From: Brevibacterium sp. XM4083
Lineage (GTDB): Bacteria > Actinomycetota > Actinomycetes > Actinomycetales > Brevibacteriaceae
Direction: 5' to 3'
Length of the DNA stretch: 64,000 bases
Assembly: GCF_006489205.2 (NCBI RefSeq)
Contig: NZ_VFYR02000003.1
Span: forward strand, 117,462 to 181,461
Within the stretch, counting starts at the first letter, position 1. Every line of letters starts with the position of its first letter. The notes under the pieces are model-generated. The model searched no databases. It was not told the DNA's origin and was given only the letters and a program-made list of their open reading frames with translations. A program made the translations under genes and the position numbers. Below, one piece after another: positions 42,138 through 50,968 of the stretch.

Positions 42138-43895
42138 TCACTCGACGAGTTTGCCCTCGACGCTGATCTCCCCGGAGTGCATGAGCGCTGCGACCTCGGG
42201 GTCGACGGCCGGGATCGTCTCGCGGACGACTCCGGTCGCAGGCGACCACACGAGGTTGACGGTGAGCTCAGGGTCGAGCTCGGGGTAGTCGCTGCGGTTG
42301 TGGCAGCCGCGGGTCTCCCGCCGCTCGAGCGCGGACTCAAGGGTCGCGCGGGCCGCGAGCACCGAGGATCTGAGGTCGAAGGCGTGCGCGAGATCGGAGT
42401 AGCCGGCGATGTCGGGGTGGATGCCGACGTCTGCCATCCGCGCTTCGATCGCCGCGAGCTTCTCGAGTCCCGCGAGCAGTCCGGCCTCGTCGCGGACGAC
42501 GCCGGCGTGCTCGGTCATGAGGTTGCGGACCTCGCGCTGCAGGGCCCGGACGTTCTCCGCCCCATCGGAGGCGAGCAGGTCATCGATCTCGGCCCGCGCC
42601 TCGGCGAGGGACTCCTGCGAGCGCACCTGAGCCTCGAGCTCATCGGAGTAGGCGATCGCCGACTGTCCGACGATCCGGCCGAAGACGAGGAGTTCGATGA
42701 GGGAATTGCCGCCGAGGCGGTTGGCCCCGTGGAGGCCGGACGAGGCCTCGCCGATCGCCCACAGTCCCTCGACGTCGGTGCTGTGGTCGACGGGATCGAC
42801 CCACACTCCGCCCATCGAATAGTGCGCGGTCGGAGCGATCTCGATCGGGTCCTTCGTGATGTCGAGCATCTGAGTCTCCATGAGCGTCTGGTAGACGCGC
42901 GGGAGCCGGGACATGATCGTCTCGCGCGGCAGGTGGGAGACGTCGAGCCAGACGCCGCCGTTCTCCGTGCCCCGGCCCTCGGCGATCTCCGTGTACGCGG
43001 CGAGCGCGACCCGGTCGCGGGTGGACAGTTCCATCCGCTCGGGATCGTAGCGCTCCATGAACCGCTCGCCGAGGGCGTTGCGGAGGATGCCGCCCTCACC
43101 GCGGGCGGCTTCGGAGACGAGCGTGCCCGCTGCGTTCTCGGGTTCGAGGATGCCCGAGGGGTGGAACTGGACGAGTTCGGCGTCGCGGAGCCGGCCGCCG
43201 GCTTCGACGGCGAGGCGGAAGGAATCGCCCGTGTTCTCATCGCGGCGTGAGGACGTGCGGCGCCAGATCCGGTTGTGACCGCCGGCGGCGAGGATGACGG
43301 CGTCGGCGTGGATGCGATAGCGGGTGCCGTCGACGAGGTCGAAGCCGTAGGCGCCGAAGATCCGGCCGTCGGCGGTGAGCAGCTTGGTGATGTAGACGGT
43401 GTCGAGGATCGGGATGTCGAGCTCGGCGGAGCGGTGGATGAGGGCGCGCTGGATCTCCAGGCCCGTGTAGTCGCCGGCGAAGGCGGTCCGCCGCCATGTG
43501 TGAGCGCCGAAGAAGCGCTGCGAAATCCGGCCGTCGTCCTCCTTCGCGAAGTCCATCCCGTAGCGCTCGAGGTCGGCGATGCCCTGCTCGGCACCCTGGG
43601 TGACGATCTCGACGGTGCGCGGGTTGGCGAGGTCGTAGGATTCCTTGATCGTGTCCGCGGCGTGCTGCTGCCACGAGTCCTCGGGGTCCATCGTCGCGAG
43701 AGCGGCGTTGATGCCGCCGGCGGCGAGGGAGGTGTGGGCGTCGTCCTTCGAACGCTTGCCCACGGCGATGACGTCGACGCCGGATTCGGCGACCTCGATG
43801 GCCGCCCGGAGACCGGAGCCGCCGGTGCCGATGACGAGGACGGAGGTCGAGAGAGCGTGTTCTCTGATGCGGGCGTTGCCCTGTGTTCTGCTCAT
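42138..43895 (-). CDS. Succinate dehydrogenase/fumarate reductase-type flavoprotein
   Basis: 585 residues. FAD motif GTGGSGLRAAIEVAESGVDV and the family's SLAAGGINAAL and HTWRRTAFAGDYTG regions (covalent FAD His and catalytic region equivalents), then VQFHPSG, LVSEAARGEGG, DVSHL and GLHGANRLGGNSL. This matches SdhA/FrdA/NadB-family proteins. No SdhB or membrane-anchor genes are nearby, so it is not an ordinary complex II subunit. L-aspartate oxidase or a stand-alone dicarboxylate or related dehydrogenase are alternatives. It is divergent from a LysR gene, which probably controls it. The ATG at 43895 follows GGAAGG closely. Confidence 0.8.
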   Translation of the reverse strand: MSRTQGNARIREHALSTSVLVIGTGGSGLRAAIEVAESGVDVIAVGKRSKDDAHTSLAAGGINAALATMDPEDSWQQHAADTIKESYDLANPRTVEIVTQGAEQGIADLERYGMDFAKEDDGRISQRFFGAHTWRRTAFAGDYTGLEIQRALIHRSAELDIPILDTVYITKLLTADGRIFGAYGFDLVDGTRYRIHADAVILAAGGHNRIWRRTSSRRDENTGDSFRLAVEAGGRLRDAELVQFHPSGILEPENAAGTLVSEAARGEGGILRNALGERFMERYDPERMELSTRDRVALAAYTEIAEGRGTENGGVWLDVSHLPRETIMSRLPRVYQTLMETQMLDITKDPIEIAPTAHYSMGGVWVDPVDHSTDVEGLWAIGEASSGLHGANRLGGNSLIELLVFGRIVGQSAIAYSDELEAQVRSQESLAEARAEIDDLLASDGAENVRALQREVRNLMTEHAGVVRDEAGLLAGLEKLAAIEARMADVGIHPDIAGYSDLAHAFDLRSSVLAARATLESALERRETRGCHNRSDYPELDPELTVNLVWSPATGVVRETIPAVDPEVAALMHSGEISVEGKLVE

Positions 43896-43929
43896 GCCTT
43901 CCACGTTAGGATCGCCTACACGATACGTC

Positions 43930-43971
43930 CAATGCATTGTTCGACTCAACACGATAGCAATAGACTATTGC
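43930..43971. promoter_or_regulatory. Candidate LysR operators between divergent flavoprotein and lysR genes
   Basis: The perfect 10-bp palindrome CAATGCATTG (43930-43939) and the 15-bp palindrome GCAATAGACTATTGC (43957-43971) lie in a 77-bp gap. The latter ends two bases before the lysR start, consistent with autorepression. The local sequence is AT-rich, as expected for promoters. Confidence 0.55.
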
Positions 43972-43972
43972 C

Positions 43973-44959
43973 ATGAATCTCGAACAGCTCGCGAGCTTCG
44001 TCGAGGTCGCCGACACCGGGCACTTCACGAAGGCCGCCGCGACCCTCCATCTCGCGCAGCCCTCCCTGTCCCGGCAGATCTCGACCCTGGAGAAGGAGCT
44101 CGGGGCCGAGCTCTTCCATCGCGCCCGCGGCCACATCACCCTCACCGCGGCCGGTGAGGCGCTGCTGCCGACCGCGCGGAGGATGCTCGCCGACGCCGAG
44201 GCGATCCGCCTCGACATGGACGAACTCGCCGGTCTGCGGCAGGGTCGAGTCCGTCTCGGGGCGACTCCGACCCTGTGCGTGAGCCTCGTCGCCGAGGCGC
44301 TCAGCCGCTTCCACGCCGAGCATCCCGGAATCGAACTCGAGGTCATGGAGAAGGGCTCGCGCGAACTCGTCGAGGCCCTCGGTGCCGGGCAGCTCGACCT
44401 CGCGCTCATCACCCGGACCTTCGACCTCGGGGCGATCGCCCCGCGCCTGCACATGCAAGAGGTGCTGCGCGAAGACCTCGTCGTCATCGCAGCCGCCGAC
44501 GCACCGGAGGCGGCCGACGCACCCGGAACCGCGGATACGGGCTCGGCATCCGCGCCGGCCCTCGGGGACACGATCACCCTCGCCGAGGTGGCCCGCCGCC
44601 CCCAGGTCGTCTTCCACCACGGCTACGACCTCCGGGAAGCCACCTCGGCGGCGTTCGAGGCGGCGGGACTCACCCCCGACGTCGTCGTCGCAGGGGTCGA
44701 GATGGATGCGGCGATCCGCTTCGTCGAACGCGGACTCGGGATCGCCATCGTCCCCGCGATGGTCCTCGTCGACCGGCCGCGGCTGCGCTCGGTCCGCCTC
44801 GTCGACCCCGGCCTCTCGCGCGCCGTCAGCCTCGCCCAGCGCGCGGACGTACGGCCGACCACGGCCGCCTCGGCGATGGAGAGGACGGTGCTGAGCACGG
44901 CCCGGGCACTCGCCTCGGCGGAGTCGGAGCTCTCCCGGTACGTACGGCTCGAGGGATAG
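43973..44959 (+). CDS. LysR-family transcriptional regulator
   Basis: 328 residues. The N-terminal winged helix is LASFVEVADTGHFTKAAATL followed by LAQPSLSRQISTLEKELG, and a periplasmic-binding-protein-like ligand domain starts near residue 90 (RVRLGATPTLCVSLVAEALS). A low-complexity linker rich in Ala/Asp/Thr (APEAADAPGTADTGSASAP) at about 180-200 interrupts the ligand domain. It is divergent from the flavoprotein gene and probably regulates it in response to a dicarboxylate-like substrate. Confidence 0.88.
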   Translation: MNLEQLASFVEVADTGHFTKAAATLHLAQPSLSRQISTLEKELGAELFHRARGHITLTAAGEALLPTARRMLADAEAIRLDMDELAGLRQGRVRLGATPTLCVSLVAEALSRFHAEHPGIELEVMEKGSRELVEALGAGQLDLALITRTFDLGAIAPRLHMQEVLREDLVVIAAADAPEAADAPGTADTGSASAPALGDTITLAEVARRPQVVFHHGYDLREATSAAFEAAGLTPDVVVAGVEMDAAIRFVERGLGIAIVPAMVLVDRPRLRSVRLVDPGLSRAVSLAQRADVRPTTAASAMERTVLSTARALASAESELSRYVRLEG

Positions 44960-45088
44960 GGCGACGGGGTCGGGTGAGCGGTCTCCACCCGGATCTCCAC
45001 CCGCGGGTGGTTCGCGTCGGCTCGACCTCGACGAAGGATGGGGGCAGCGGATCGCACCCGGCGATCCCCCTCACTCTGGAGACCAACC

Positions 45089-45625
45089 GTGACTCTCGAT
45101 GCCCCGTGGATCCCGATCGCCAACGTGCTGCTCGCCCTCGTCGTCCTCGCCCTCATCCTCTACCGTCAGCTCAGTTGGCGGCGCCTGTCCCGGATGGTGC
45201 GCGTCGCCGTCATCGTCATCGTCCTCGGCACGATGACCCTGCCCCTCCAGCTCGGAGACGCCGACCTCACCTGGGCATCGGCCGTGACCGCCATCGTCCT
45301 CATCGTCGCCGTCTCGCTCGCCGGCGGATGGGTGATGGGCCGGTTCGCGGAGGTCTCGACCGGCCCGGACGGTGAAGTCCGCATGCGCGGGGGATGGCTC
45401 GGTGTCGCCCTCTGGCTCGGCTTCATCGCCGTGCGCATCGGCATGGATCTCGGGCTGGCGGCCGTGATCTCCCCGGAGATGGCCACCGCCACCGGACTGC
45501 TCCTCATCTCGATCGGCCTCGCCCGGCTGACGAGCACCCGCATCGCCGCCCGGTGGGCCGCTCACCAACTGAGCGGCGGAGTCGATGCCGGGGCGCCGGT
45601 CCGCCGCGACCCTCCTCGCCCGTGA
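45089..45625 (+). CDS. Membrane protein preceding a two-component system
   Basis: 178 residues with four to five predicted membrane helices (WIPIANVLLALVVLALILY, VAVIVIVLGTMTLPL and others) and short polar loops. No family was recognised with confidence; its size and layout recall DUF1453/CcdC-like proteins. The start GTG at 45089 has GGAG seven bases upstream. It is separated by about 70 bp from the histidine kinase gene and probably belongs to the same transcription unit. Confidence 0.65.
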   Translation: MTLDAPWIPIANVLLALVVLALILYRQLSWRRLSRMVRVAVIVIVLGTMTLPLQLGDADLTWASAVTAIVLIVAVSLAGGWVMGRFAEVSTGPDGEVRMRGGWLGVALWLGFIAVRIGMDLGLAAVISPEMATATGLLLISIGLARLTSTRIAARWAAHQLSGGVDAGAPVRRDPPRP

Positions 45626-45695
45626 GCCGACCAAGGTCCGGACCGCATTCGCGTACGCCGTCTCGCCCGTTCGGTGGTGGGGTAGGATCGCGGCC

Positions 45696-47060
45696 ATGAG
45701 GCCGGATCCGTCCCGCCGCACCGACGAACGCGGGAATCTGAGCAGTCGATGGCGACCCGCGGATGTCCTCACCCTCATCCTCGGCGTCGTCTTCGGCGGG
45801 TTCTTCACACTCTTCGCATGGGAGGTGTCCGTACCCGAACTGCGAGCAGTGGCGCTGGCGGCAGTGGCGCTCTGGGTCGCGGAGATGATGCTCGGGGCGA
45901 CGACGAACGACTACCGCCGGGCCTCACCCGGACAGCACGCGGTGGGCACGGGGCTGCTCGTCGTCTCCCAGATCATCGCGTGCGCCCTCGCCTTCGCCCC
46001 GGGGTCGACGATGATCCCGCTCGCCGTCGCCGGCCTCGCCCGACTGGTCCGCCGCTCCGACCGCTCGGTCCTCGTCGTCACGCTCACCATCGTCGCCGAT
46101 GCCTGCGCCCTTCTCGCAGCGGCGATCGCCGTCGGCGCCCCGACCGAACTCCTCATCATCTACCTGCTCGTCGGCGCCGGCGTGGGACTGCTCACCCGAC
46201 TCCGGGCCGGCCGCCTCCTCGCCGAGACCCAGGAACGCGCGCTCCTCGAAGAGCAGCTGATCTCCCAGCGCGAGCGGGCGACGACCGCGGCGCTCGCCGA
46301 ACGTGCCCGCATCGCCCGCGACCTCCACGACGTGCTCGCGCACTCCCTGGGGGCGCTGACGCTCCAGCTCGACGCGGCCGCCGCGCTCGCCCAGGCCCGC
46401 CGCTGGGAGGGACTCGACGCCCGCATCGACCGGGCGCGAGGGCTCGCCGCCGACGGTCTCGCCGAATCCCGCCGGGCGGTGGCAGCCCTGAGGGAGCAGC
46501 CGCGCCAGGACCTGCTCGACGGCGTCGCCGAGCTGCTGCGCGCTCATCGTGACAGCGGCGCCGACGTGCTCACGATCCTTCCGAACCGACCGCAGGCGGT
46601 GCTCGCCCGGCTCAGCCCGGAAGGGGTCGAGGCCCTGCTCCGCGCCGTCCAGGAGATGCTCACCAATGTCCGCCGCCATGCGCCCGGGCAGGCGGTGACC
46701 CTCGAGATGAGGTTCGCGGACGCCTCTCTCGATTCGGGCGCGGGCCACGGACCCGGCCCTGCCGGCGCCGAGGTGCCTCCCGTTCCCATCGTGCGCATCA
46801 GCGCCCGCAACCTCGTCGGGGACACTTCGGAGATGCGTGAGGCGATGTCACGCTCCTCCACTCCCGCGGCGGGAACAGGCACCGGCGGGTTCGGACTGCT
46901 CGGCATGCGCGAACGCTGCGAGGCTCTCGGCGGCGGCGCGGAGGGGCGCCTCGTCGGCGGGCGAACCTTCGTCGCCGAGGCATGGGTGCCGGTGGTGCCC
47001 CCGACCGATGCGGATCACTCCACGACCTCACCCGTCACACCATCGAGGGCCGACCGATGA
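45696..47060 (+). CDS. Sensor histidine kinase, NarL-partner type (HisKA_3)
   Basis: 454 residues. The N-terminal half has five to six membrane helices (about 25-165) without a large external loop. Then comes a coiled segment (LLEEQLISQRERATTAALAE) and the dimerisation domain RARIARDLHDVLAHSLGALT with the phosphorylated His near residue 211. The ATPase domain has EMLTNVRRHAP and GGFGLLGMRERCEALGG, with an inserted Gly/Pro/Ala-rich stretch before the G-box. The signal is unknown; membrane-intrinsic sensing of envelope state is typical. The stop overlaps the response regulator start by 4 bp. Confidence 0.88.
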   Translation: MRPDPSRRTDERGNLSSRWRPADVLTLILGVVFGGFFTLFAWEVSVPELRAVALAAVALWVAEMMLGATTNDYRRASPGQHAVGTGLLVVSQIIACALAFAPGSTMIPLAVAGLARLVRRSDRSVLVVTLTIVADACALLAAAIAVGAPTELLIIYLLVGAGVGLLTRLRAGRLLAETQERALLEEQLISQRERATTAALAERARIARDLHDVLAHSLGALTLQLDAAAALAQARRWEGLDARIDRARGLAADGLAESRRAVAALREQPRQDLLDGVAELLRAHRDSGADVLTILPNRPQAVLARLSPEGVEALLRAVQEMLTNVRRHAPGQAVTLEMRFADASLDSGAGHGPGPAGAEVPPVPIVRISARNLVGDTSEMREAMSRSSTPAAGTGTGGFGLLGMRERCEALGGGAEGRLVGGRTFVAEAWVPVVPPTDADHSTTSPVTPSRADR

Positions 47061-47707
47061 GCATCACGGTGCTCGTCGCCGACGACCAGGCCCTCGTCCG
47101 CGACGGCATCGTCGTCGTCCTCTCCCTCACCGACGGCATCGAGGTCATCGGCGAAGCCCGCAACGGAACCGAGGCCATCGCCCTCGCCGCGGAACTCGAG
47201 CCGGACGTCGTCCTCATGGACCTGCGCATGCCCGGCCTCAGCGGGGCCGAGGCGACCGCACAGTTGACGCAGAGCCGTCCCGACATCCGAGTCCTCGTGC
47301 TCACAACCTTCGCCGACGACGCGAGCATCGACTCGGCGCTGCGGGCCGGTGCCGCAGGCTATCTGACGAAGGACGCCGGTCGTGAGGAGATGGTCGCCGC
47401 CATCCGTGCGACGGCCGTGGGCGGCACTCCGCTGGACACACGCATCGCCGGACGGGTCGTCGCCGGCCTCCCGGAGGCGCGCCCGGCCTCGGTGCGCGAC
47501 CGGTTCCCCGAGCTCACCGCGAGGGAGGCCGAGGTCCTCAACCTCATGGCCGAAGGCGCATCGAACCCCGAGATCGCCGAGCGCCTCTTCCTCGGCGTCT
47601 CGACTGTGAAGTCCCACATCAACGCCCTCTTCGCGAAGCTCGGGGTGAGCCGGCGACAGGACGCGATCGCCCTCGCCCACGGGGAGGATCGCCCGCCCGA
47701 GAGCTGA
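47057..47707 (+). CDS. Response regulator, NarL/LuxR type
   Basis: 216 residues. The receiver has Asp9-Asp10, the phosphoacceptor Asp55 in VVLMDLRMPG, and Lys in GYLTKDAG. The C-terminal LuxR-type helix-turn-helix is LTAREAEVLNLMAEGASNPE followed by IAERLFLGVSTVKSHINALF. It is co-translated with the kinase at 45696. The target is not evident; the adjacent membrane protein gene is a candidate. Confidence 0.92.
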   Translation: MSITVLVADDQALVRDGIVVVLSLTDGIEVIGEARNGTEAIALAAELEPDVVLMDLRMPGLSGAEATAQLTQSRPDIRVLVLTTFADDASIDSALRAGAAGYLTKDAGREEMVAAIRATAVGGTPLDTRIAGRVVAGLPEARPASVRDRFPELTAREAEVLNLMAEGASNPEIAERLFLGVSTVKSHINALFAKLGVSRRQDAIALAHGEDRPPES

Positions 47708-47737
47708 TCGAGGTCGAGGCCCTGCGATGGAGTGTGC

Positions 47738-48673
47738 TCAGCCCTCTGCCGTCAGACGCCATCCGGAACGGGCATCGAAGGTGACGAGGCCGAGGTCGCG
47801 GAAGGCGTGCAGCCACCCCTCCATCGGCCATATCCTCCACCGGTCGAAGAAGATCCGCGCATTGGCGACGATGTCGGCGACGTGTTCGACGGGTGGGGAG
47901 CTCACCGGGTGGTACCGGTGGAAGGCGTGCGCGCCGCCGACCCAGCGCAGTCCCACCCCGGCCCTCCTGGCAGCGAACGCGAAGTCGGTGTCCTCGCCCC
48001 CGTATCCGGCGTAGGTCTCGTCGAATCCGCCGATCCGGGCGAAGACCTCGGGACGGCACGCGAACGACAGCGACCAGAAGAGGGCGAACGGATCGGGAGC
48101 GCCCGGTCCGTCTGCCGTCGCGTCCGGGTCGACGTCGACGACCTCGCCATCGTTCGGATCGGGTCGAGCGGGGTGAGGGTGTGGGATGACCGGCGCCGAG
48201 GCGGCCAGCCCTTCCGTCTCCTCCTCCGTGAGGTAGGTGACCGGCCCGAGGAGGAGCCGACGGGTCGCAGTGCCGTCGCGCCCGGCCGCAGCGCGCTCGA
48301 CAGTCCCGGCAGCTTCCTCGTAGCGTTCGAGGAGGCGCTCTGCCGGCAGGCAGTCGGCGTCGAGGAAGACGAGCAGCGTGGCGCCGAGCTCGACTGCGGC
48401 GGCGGCTCCGGCGTTCCGTGCCGCTCCGAGTCTGACCTTCCCGCCCGTCGCGTCGGCGGCGGTGGTGTCGATCGTCGCCGGCAGCGCGCCTGCATGATCG
48501 GCGAGGACGGATTCCGCGGAGGCTCCGGGGGAGAGCAGGCACACGACATGGCGGAGACTGCCGTCGTCGATGCGGTCGGGGTGGAGGCGCCGGAGTTCCG
48601 CGTGCTGACTCCGGATCCGGTCGAAGCGGTCGGGTGAGGCGAGGCTGATGACCACGGTCCGCTCAGACGACAT
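47738..48673 (-). CDS. Family 2 glycosyltransferase (GT-A fold)
   Basis: 311 residues. The GT-A core includes VVISLASPDRFDRIRSQH, the DxD-like metal site in LVFLDADCLPAERLLERYE (about residue 105-110) and FARIGGFDETYAGYGGEDTD, the ED-containing loop of inverting GT2 enzymes (galactosyl- or rhamnosyl-transferase-like). It is the last gene of four overlapping glycosyltransferase genes on this strand and overlaps the preceding one by 11 bp. Donor and acceptor unknown. Confidence 0.85.
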   Translation of the reverse strand: MSSERTVVISLASPDRFDRIRSQHAELRRLHPDRIDDGSLRHVVCLLSPGASAESVLADHAGALPATIDTTAADATGGKVRLGAARNAGAAAAVELGATLLVFLDADCLPAERLLERYEEAAGTVERAAAGRDGTATRRLLLGPVTYLTEEETEGLAASAPVIPHPHPARPDPNDGEVVDVDPDATADGPGAPDPFALFWSLSFACRPEVFARIGGFDETYAGYGGEDTDFAFAARRAGVGLRWVGGAHAFHRYHPVSSPPVEHVADIVANARIFFDRWRIWPMEGWLHAFRDLGLVTFDARSGWRLTAEG

Positions 48674-49763
48674 GGGTCAGACCTCCGGAACTCGCGCACA
48701 CCCGATGGATGACGTCGGCGGCCCGGCCGGGTGCCCCCTCGGTCTGCCAGGCCTCCCATGGGAAGTCACACCGGGAGACGGCGTCGACCTCCGCGTCGAA
48801 AGGCTCCCCGATCTCGAGTCGGTCGCGCACGGGGAACCCGAGCGCCTGCAGGAGGAGGCCGTTGGCGACCTGCTCGTCGAAGGGCCTGGTCTGAGGGACG
48901 AAGATCGCGGGGCTGCGCGCGGCCATGATGTCAGCGATCGCACCGAGACCGGCATTGCTGAGCACGAGCGCCGAGGACCTCAGCGCGGCATGGACGTCAG
49001 AGGTCCACGACTGCACATCGAGTCCGATCGCGCTCCAGTCATGGCGACTCCTCTCCCGCAGCCGCTCGAACGTCGAGGCTCCGAGGCTCGTTCCGCCGCG
49101 CGATCCGAGGAGGAGGAAGCGTCGACCTTCACCCGCCTCGGCGCTGCCATCGGTCGGAGTGGTGCTGTCATCGGTCGGAGCGGTGCTGCCGCCGGCCGCT
49201 TCGGTGCTGTCGTCGGTGGGCGCGGATGCGGAGATCCCGCCGACGAACGTCGTCTTCGCCGCATGCCTGACCGTGTGCGGCAGAGCCCGGGCATAGACCG
49301 CGTCATCGGCGGCCTGCGGTGCCGGCAGGGGGACGAGGAGTGCGTCGGCGAGCGCGTAGGCCTGCCGGTGCGCGGCGTCGGTGCGCTCTCCAGCCTGCGC
49401 GATGACCGTCACCGGCACGCCGAGGAGACGGGAGAGGAGGACGACCTCAGCCGAGACGTCGACGACCATGCCCGAGAGACGCGGTGCCGCCTCGGCGATC
49501 CTGACCATCCTTCGCCGGTGACCGGGAGCGTTCGTCGGCACCCAATGGAGGTGCCCACCGGCGGTCGGGTCGGCGGGCTCCCCGTGCGGGGGCGTGTCCG
49601 CCTCGAGCTCGATCCACTCCACGTCACTCGTGCGCGAGCGCGGCAGCCGCTGCGGCCGGGGCAGGCTCGAGAAGACGACGACGTCGTCGTCGAGGTGGGG
49701 GACGACCGCGGTCATCCGCCGCAGATGCCCGTGCCCGTGGTGGTGGACGTACCAGCCGATCAC
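48663..49763 (-). CDS. GT-B glycosyltransferase (MurG/UGT-like)
   Basis: 366 residues. It starts MIGWYVHHHGHGHLRRM, the glycine/histidine-rich N-terminal loop of GT28/GT1-like enzymes. The C-terminal donor-binding region has LVLSNAGLGAIADIMAARSP and IFVPQTRPFDEQVANGLLLQ, matching the MurG/UDP-glycosyltransferase pattern. A Thr/Asp/Ser/Ala repeat (APTDDSTEAAGGSTAPTDDS and on, residues about 175-205) lies between the two domains and seems to be an expanded linker. It overlaps both neighbouring transferase genes. Confidence 0.8.
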   Translation of the reverse strand: MIGWYVHHHGHGHLRRMTAVVPHLDDDVVVFSSLPRPQRLPRSRTSDVEWIELEADTPPHGEPADPTAGGHLHWVPTNAPGHRRRMVRIAEAAPRLSGMVVDVSAEVVLLSRLLGVPVTVIAQAGERTDAAHRQAYALADALLVPLPAPQAADDAVYARALPHTVRHAAKTTFVGGISASAPTDDSTEAAGGSTAPTDDSTTPTDGSAEAGEGRRFLLLGSRGGTSLGASTFERLRERSRHDWSAIGLDVQSWTSDVHAALRSSALVLSNAGLGAIADIMAARSPAIFVPQTRPFDEQVANGLLLQALGFPVRDRLEIGEPFDAEVDAVSRCDFPWEAWQTEGAPGRAADVIHRVCASSGGLTHVV

Positions 49764-50968
49764 CCGGCGCCTCCGGTCCGCGCCAGCCGGGAGGCGCCGA
49801 GGCGGGAGCCCTCGCGATCGGGCCCGACGGTTCCGAGGTCAGGGGTGCGCGCGGCCACGGCGGCGGTGAACCGGTCGAGGAGGACCTCGGCGCACGCCCC
49901 GACGCTGAACCGGGACACGGCGTGGTCTCGGATCCTCGCGCGAGCGGTGCCGACCGCGCCGGAACTGCTCGCGGTGAGCACACGGCGGGTCGCCTCGGCG
50001 AGGTCGTCGAGGACCTCGTCGTCGGCGCGGGCCGCGGGGACGAGGGTGACGCCGTCGACGTCGGAGTAGAGGTCGGCGAAGGCACCACGCTCGAGTGCGA
50101 CGACGGGGGTGCCGCAGAACAGGGATTCGATGACGACCTGGCCGAACGGCTCGTTCCACATCGGGGTGACGACGGTGGCAGCGGAGGCGCCGACGACCTC
50201 GGCGGTCTCCCGCTGGCTGAGGCACCCGAGGTAGTCGACGAGTCCATGGGAGCGCGCGATCGCGGGGGCGACGTAGGCGTCGAAGTAGTCGGGGTCGCCG
50301 ATCGGACCGATGATCCGCAGCGGCACCCCGATGCGGGTGGCGACGTCGACAGCGAGGTGCGGGTACTTCTCGGGCACGATCCGCCCGAACCAGCACAGGC
50401 CGGGACCGCCCGCGCCCAGCGGCCAGACGGTCGCGTCCGCACCGTTGGTGACGACGTCGGTGGCGACTCCGGCGTTCGCCCACGAGGACTGGGCGTACCG
50501 GGAGACGGTGAAGACCCGCTCCGCTCCGGCGGAGTCGATGACGTCGACGAGGTCCATCCGCGGCGGGGTGTGGAGGGTTGTGAACAGCGGCACCGGGATC
50601 TCGGCCGCTCGGGTGAGGGGGACGGTGCTCACGGCGTGGTTGTGGACGACGTCGAACCCTCGCCCTTCGACCGCGAGGTGGTCCATGACGGTGTGGAGGC
50701 ACGCGGCCTGGTGAGCGGCGACCTCGTCGGGCGGGTGCGCATCCGATCGGGGAGCGCTCAGCGGCCATGGCAGCTCGGGGTAGACGAGGGCCGGCGGCGA
50801 GTTCTCGAGGAAGTCGGAGCCCTCCTTCGCTGCGAGGGTGACGTCGTGGCCGCGCCGCCGCAGCTCCCGCACGAGGTTCCACTCGTGCGTCTCGAGCCCG
50901 CCGCGCAGCGGTTCGCGCAACGGGTAGCGGTAGTCGGCGATGACGAGGATGCGCAGCGGCCGGTTCAC
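49760..50968 (-). CDS. Family 4 glycosyltransferase (GT-B)
   Basis: 402 residues. The N-terminal acceptor domain shows IADYRYPLREPLRGGLETHE and FDVVHNHAVSTVPL; the donor domain shows LCWFGRIVPEKYPHLAVDVA, MWNEPFGQVVIESLFCGTPV (the E-x7-E-like motif) and ALERGAFADLY. This is a retaining GT4 enzyme with an incomplete match to any known product. It overlaps the genes on both sides by 4 bp and is the second gene transcribed in the cluster. Confidence 0.87.
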   Translation of the reverse strand: MNRPLRILVIADYRYPLREPLRGGLETHEWNLVRELRRRGHDVTLAAKEGSDFLENSPPALVYPELPWPLSAPRSDAHPPDEVAAHQAACLHTVMDHLAVEGRGFDVVHNHAVSTVPLTRAAEIPVPLFTTLHTPPRMDLVDVIDSAGAERVFTVSRYAQSSWANAGVATDVVTNGADATVWPLGAGGPGLCWFGRIVPEKYPHLAVDVATRIGVPLRIIGPIGDPDYFDAYVAPAIARSHGLVDYLGCLSQRETAEVVGASAATVVTPMWNEPFGQVVIESLFCGTPVVALERGAFADLYSDVDGVTLVPAARADDEVLDDLAEATRRVLTASSSGAVGTARARIRDHAVSRFSVGACAEVLLDRFTAAVAARTPDLGTVGPDREGSRLGASRLARTGGAG

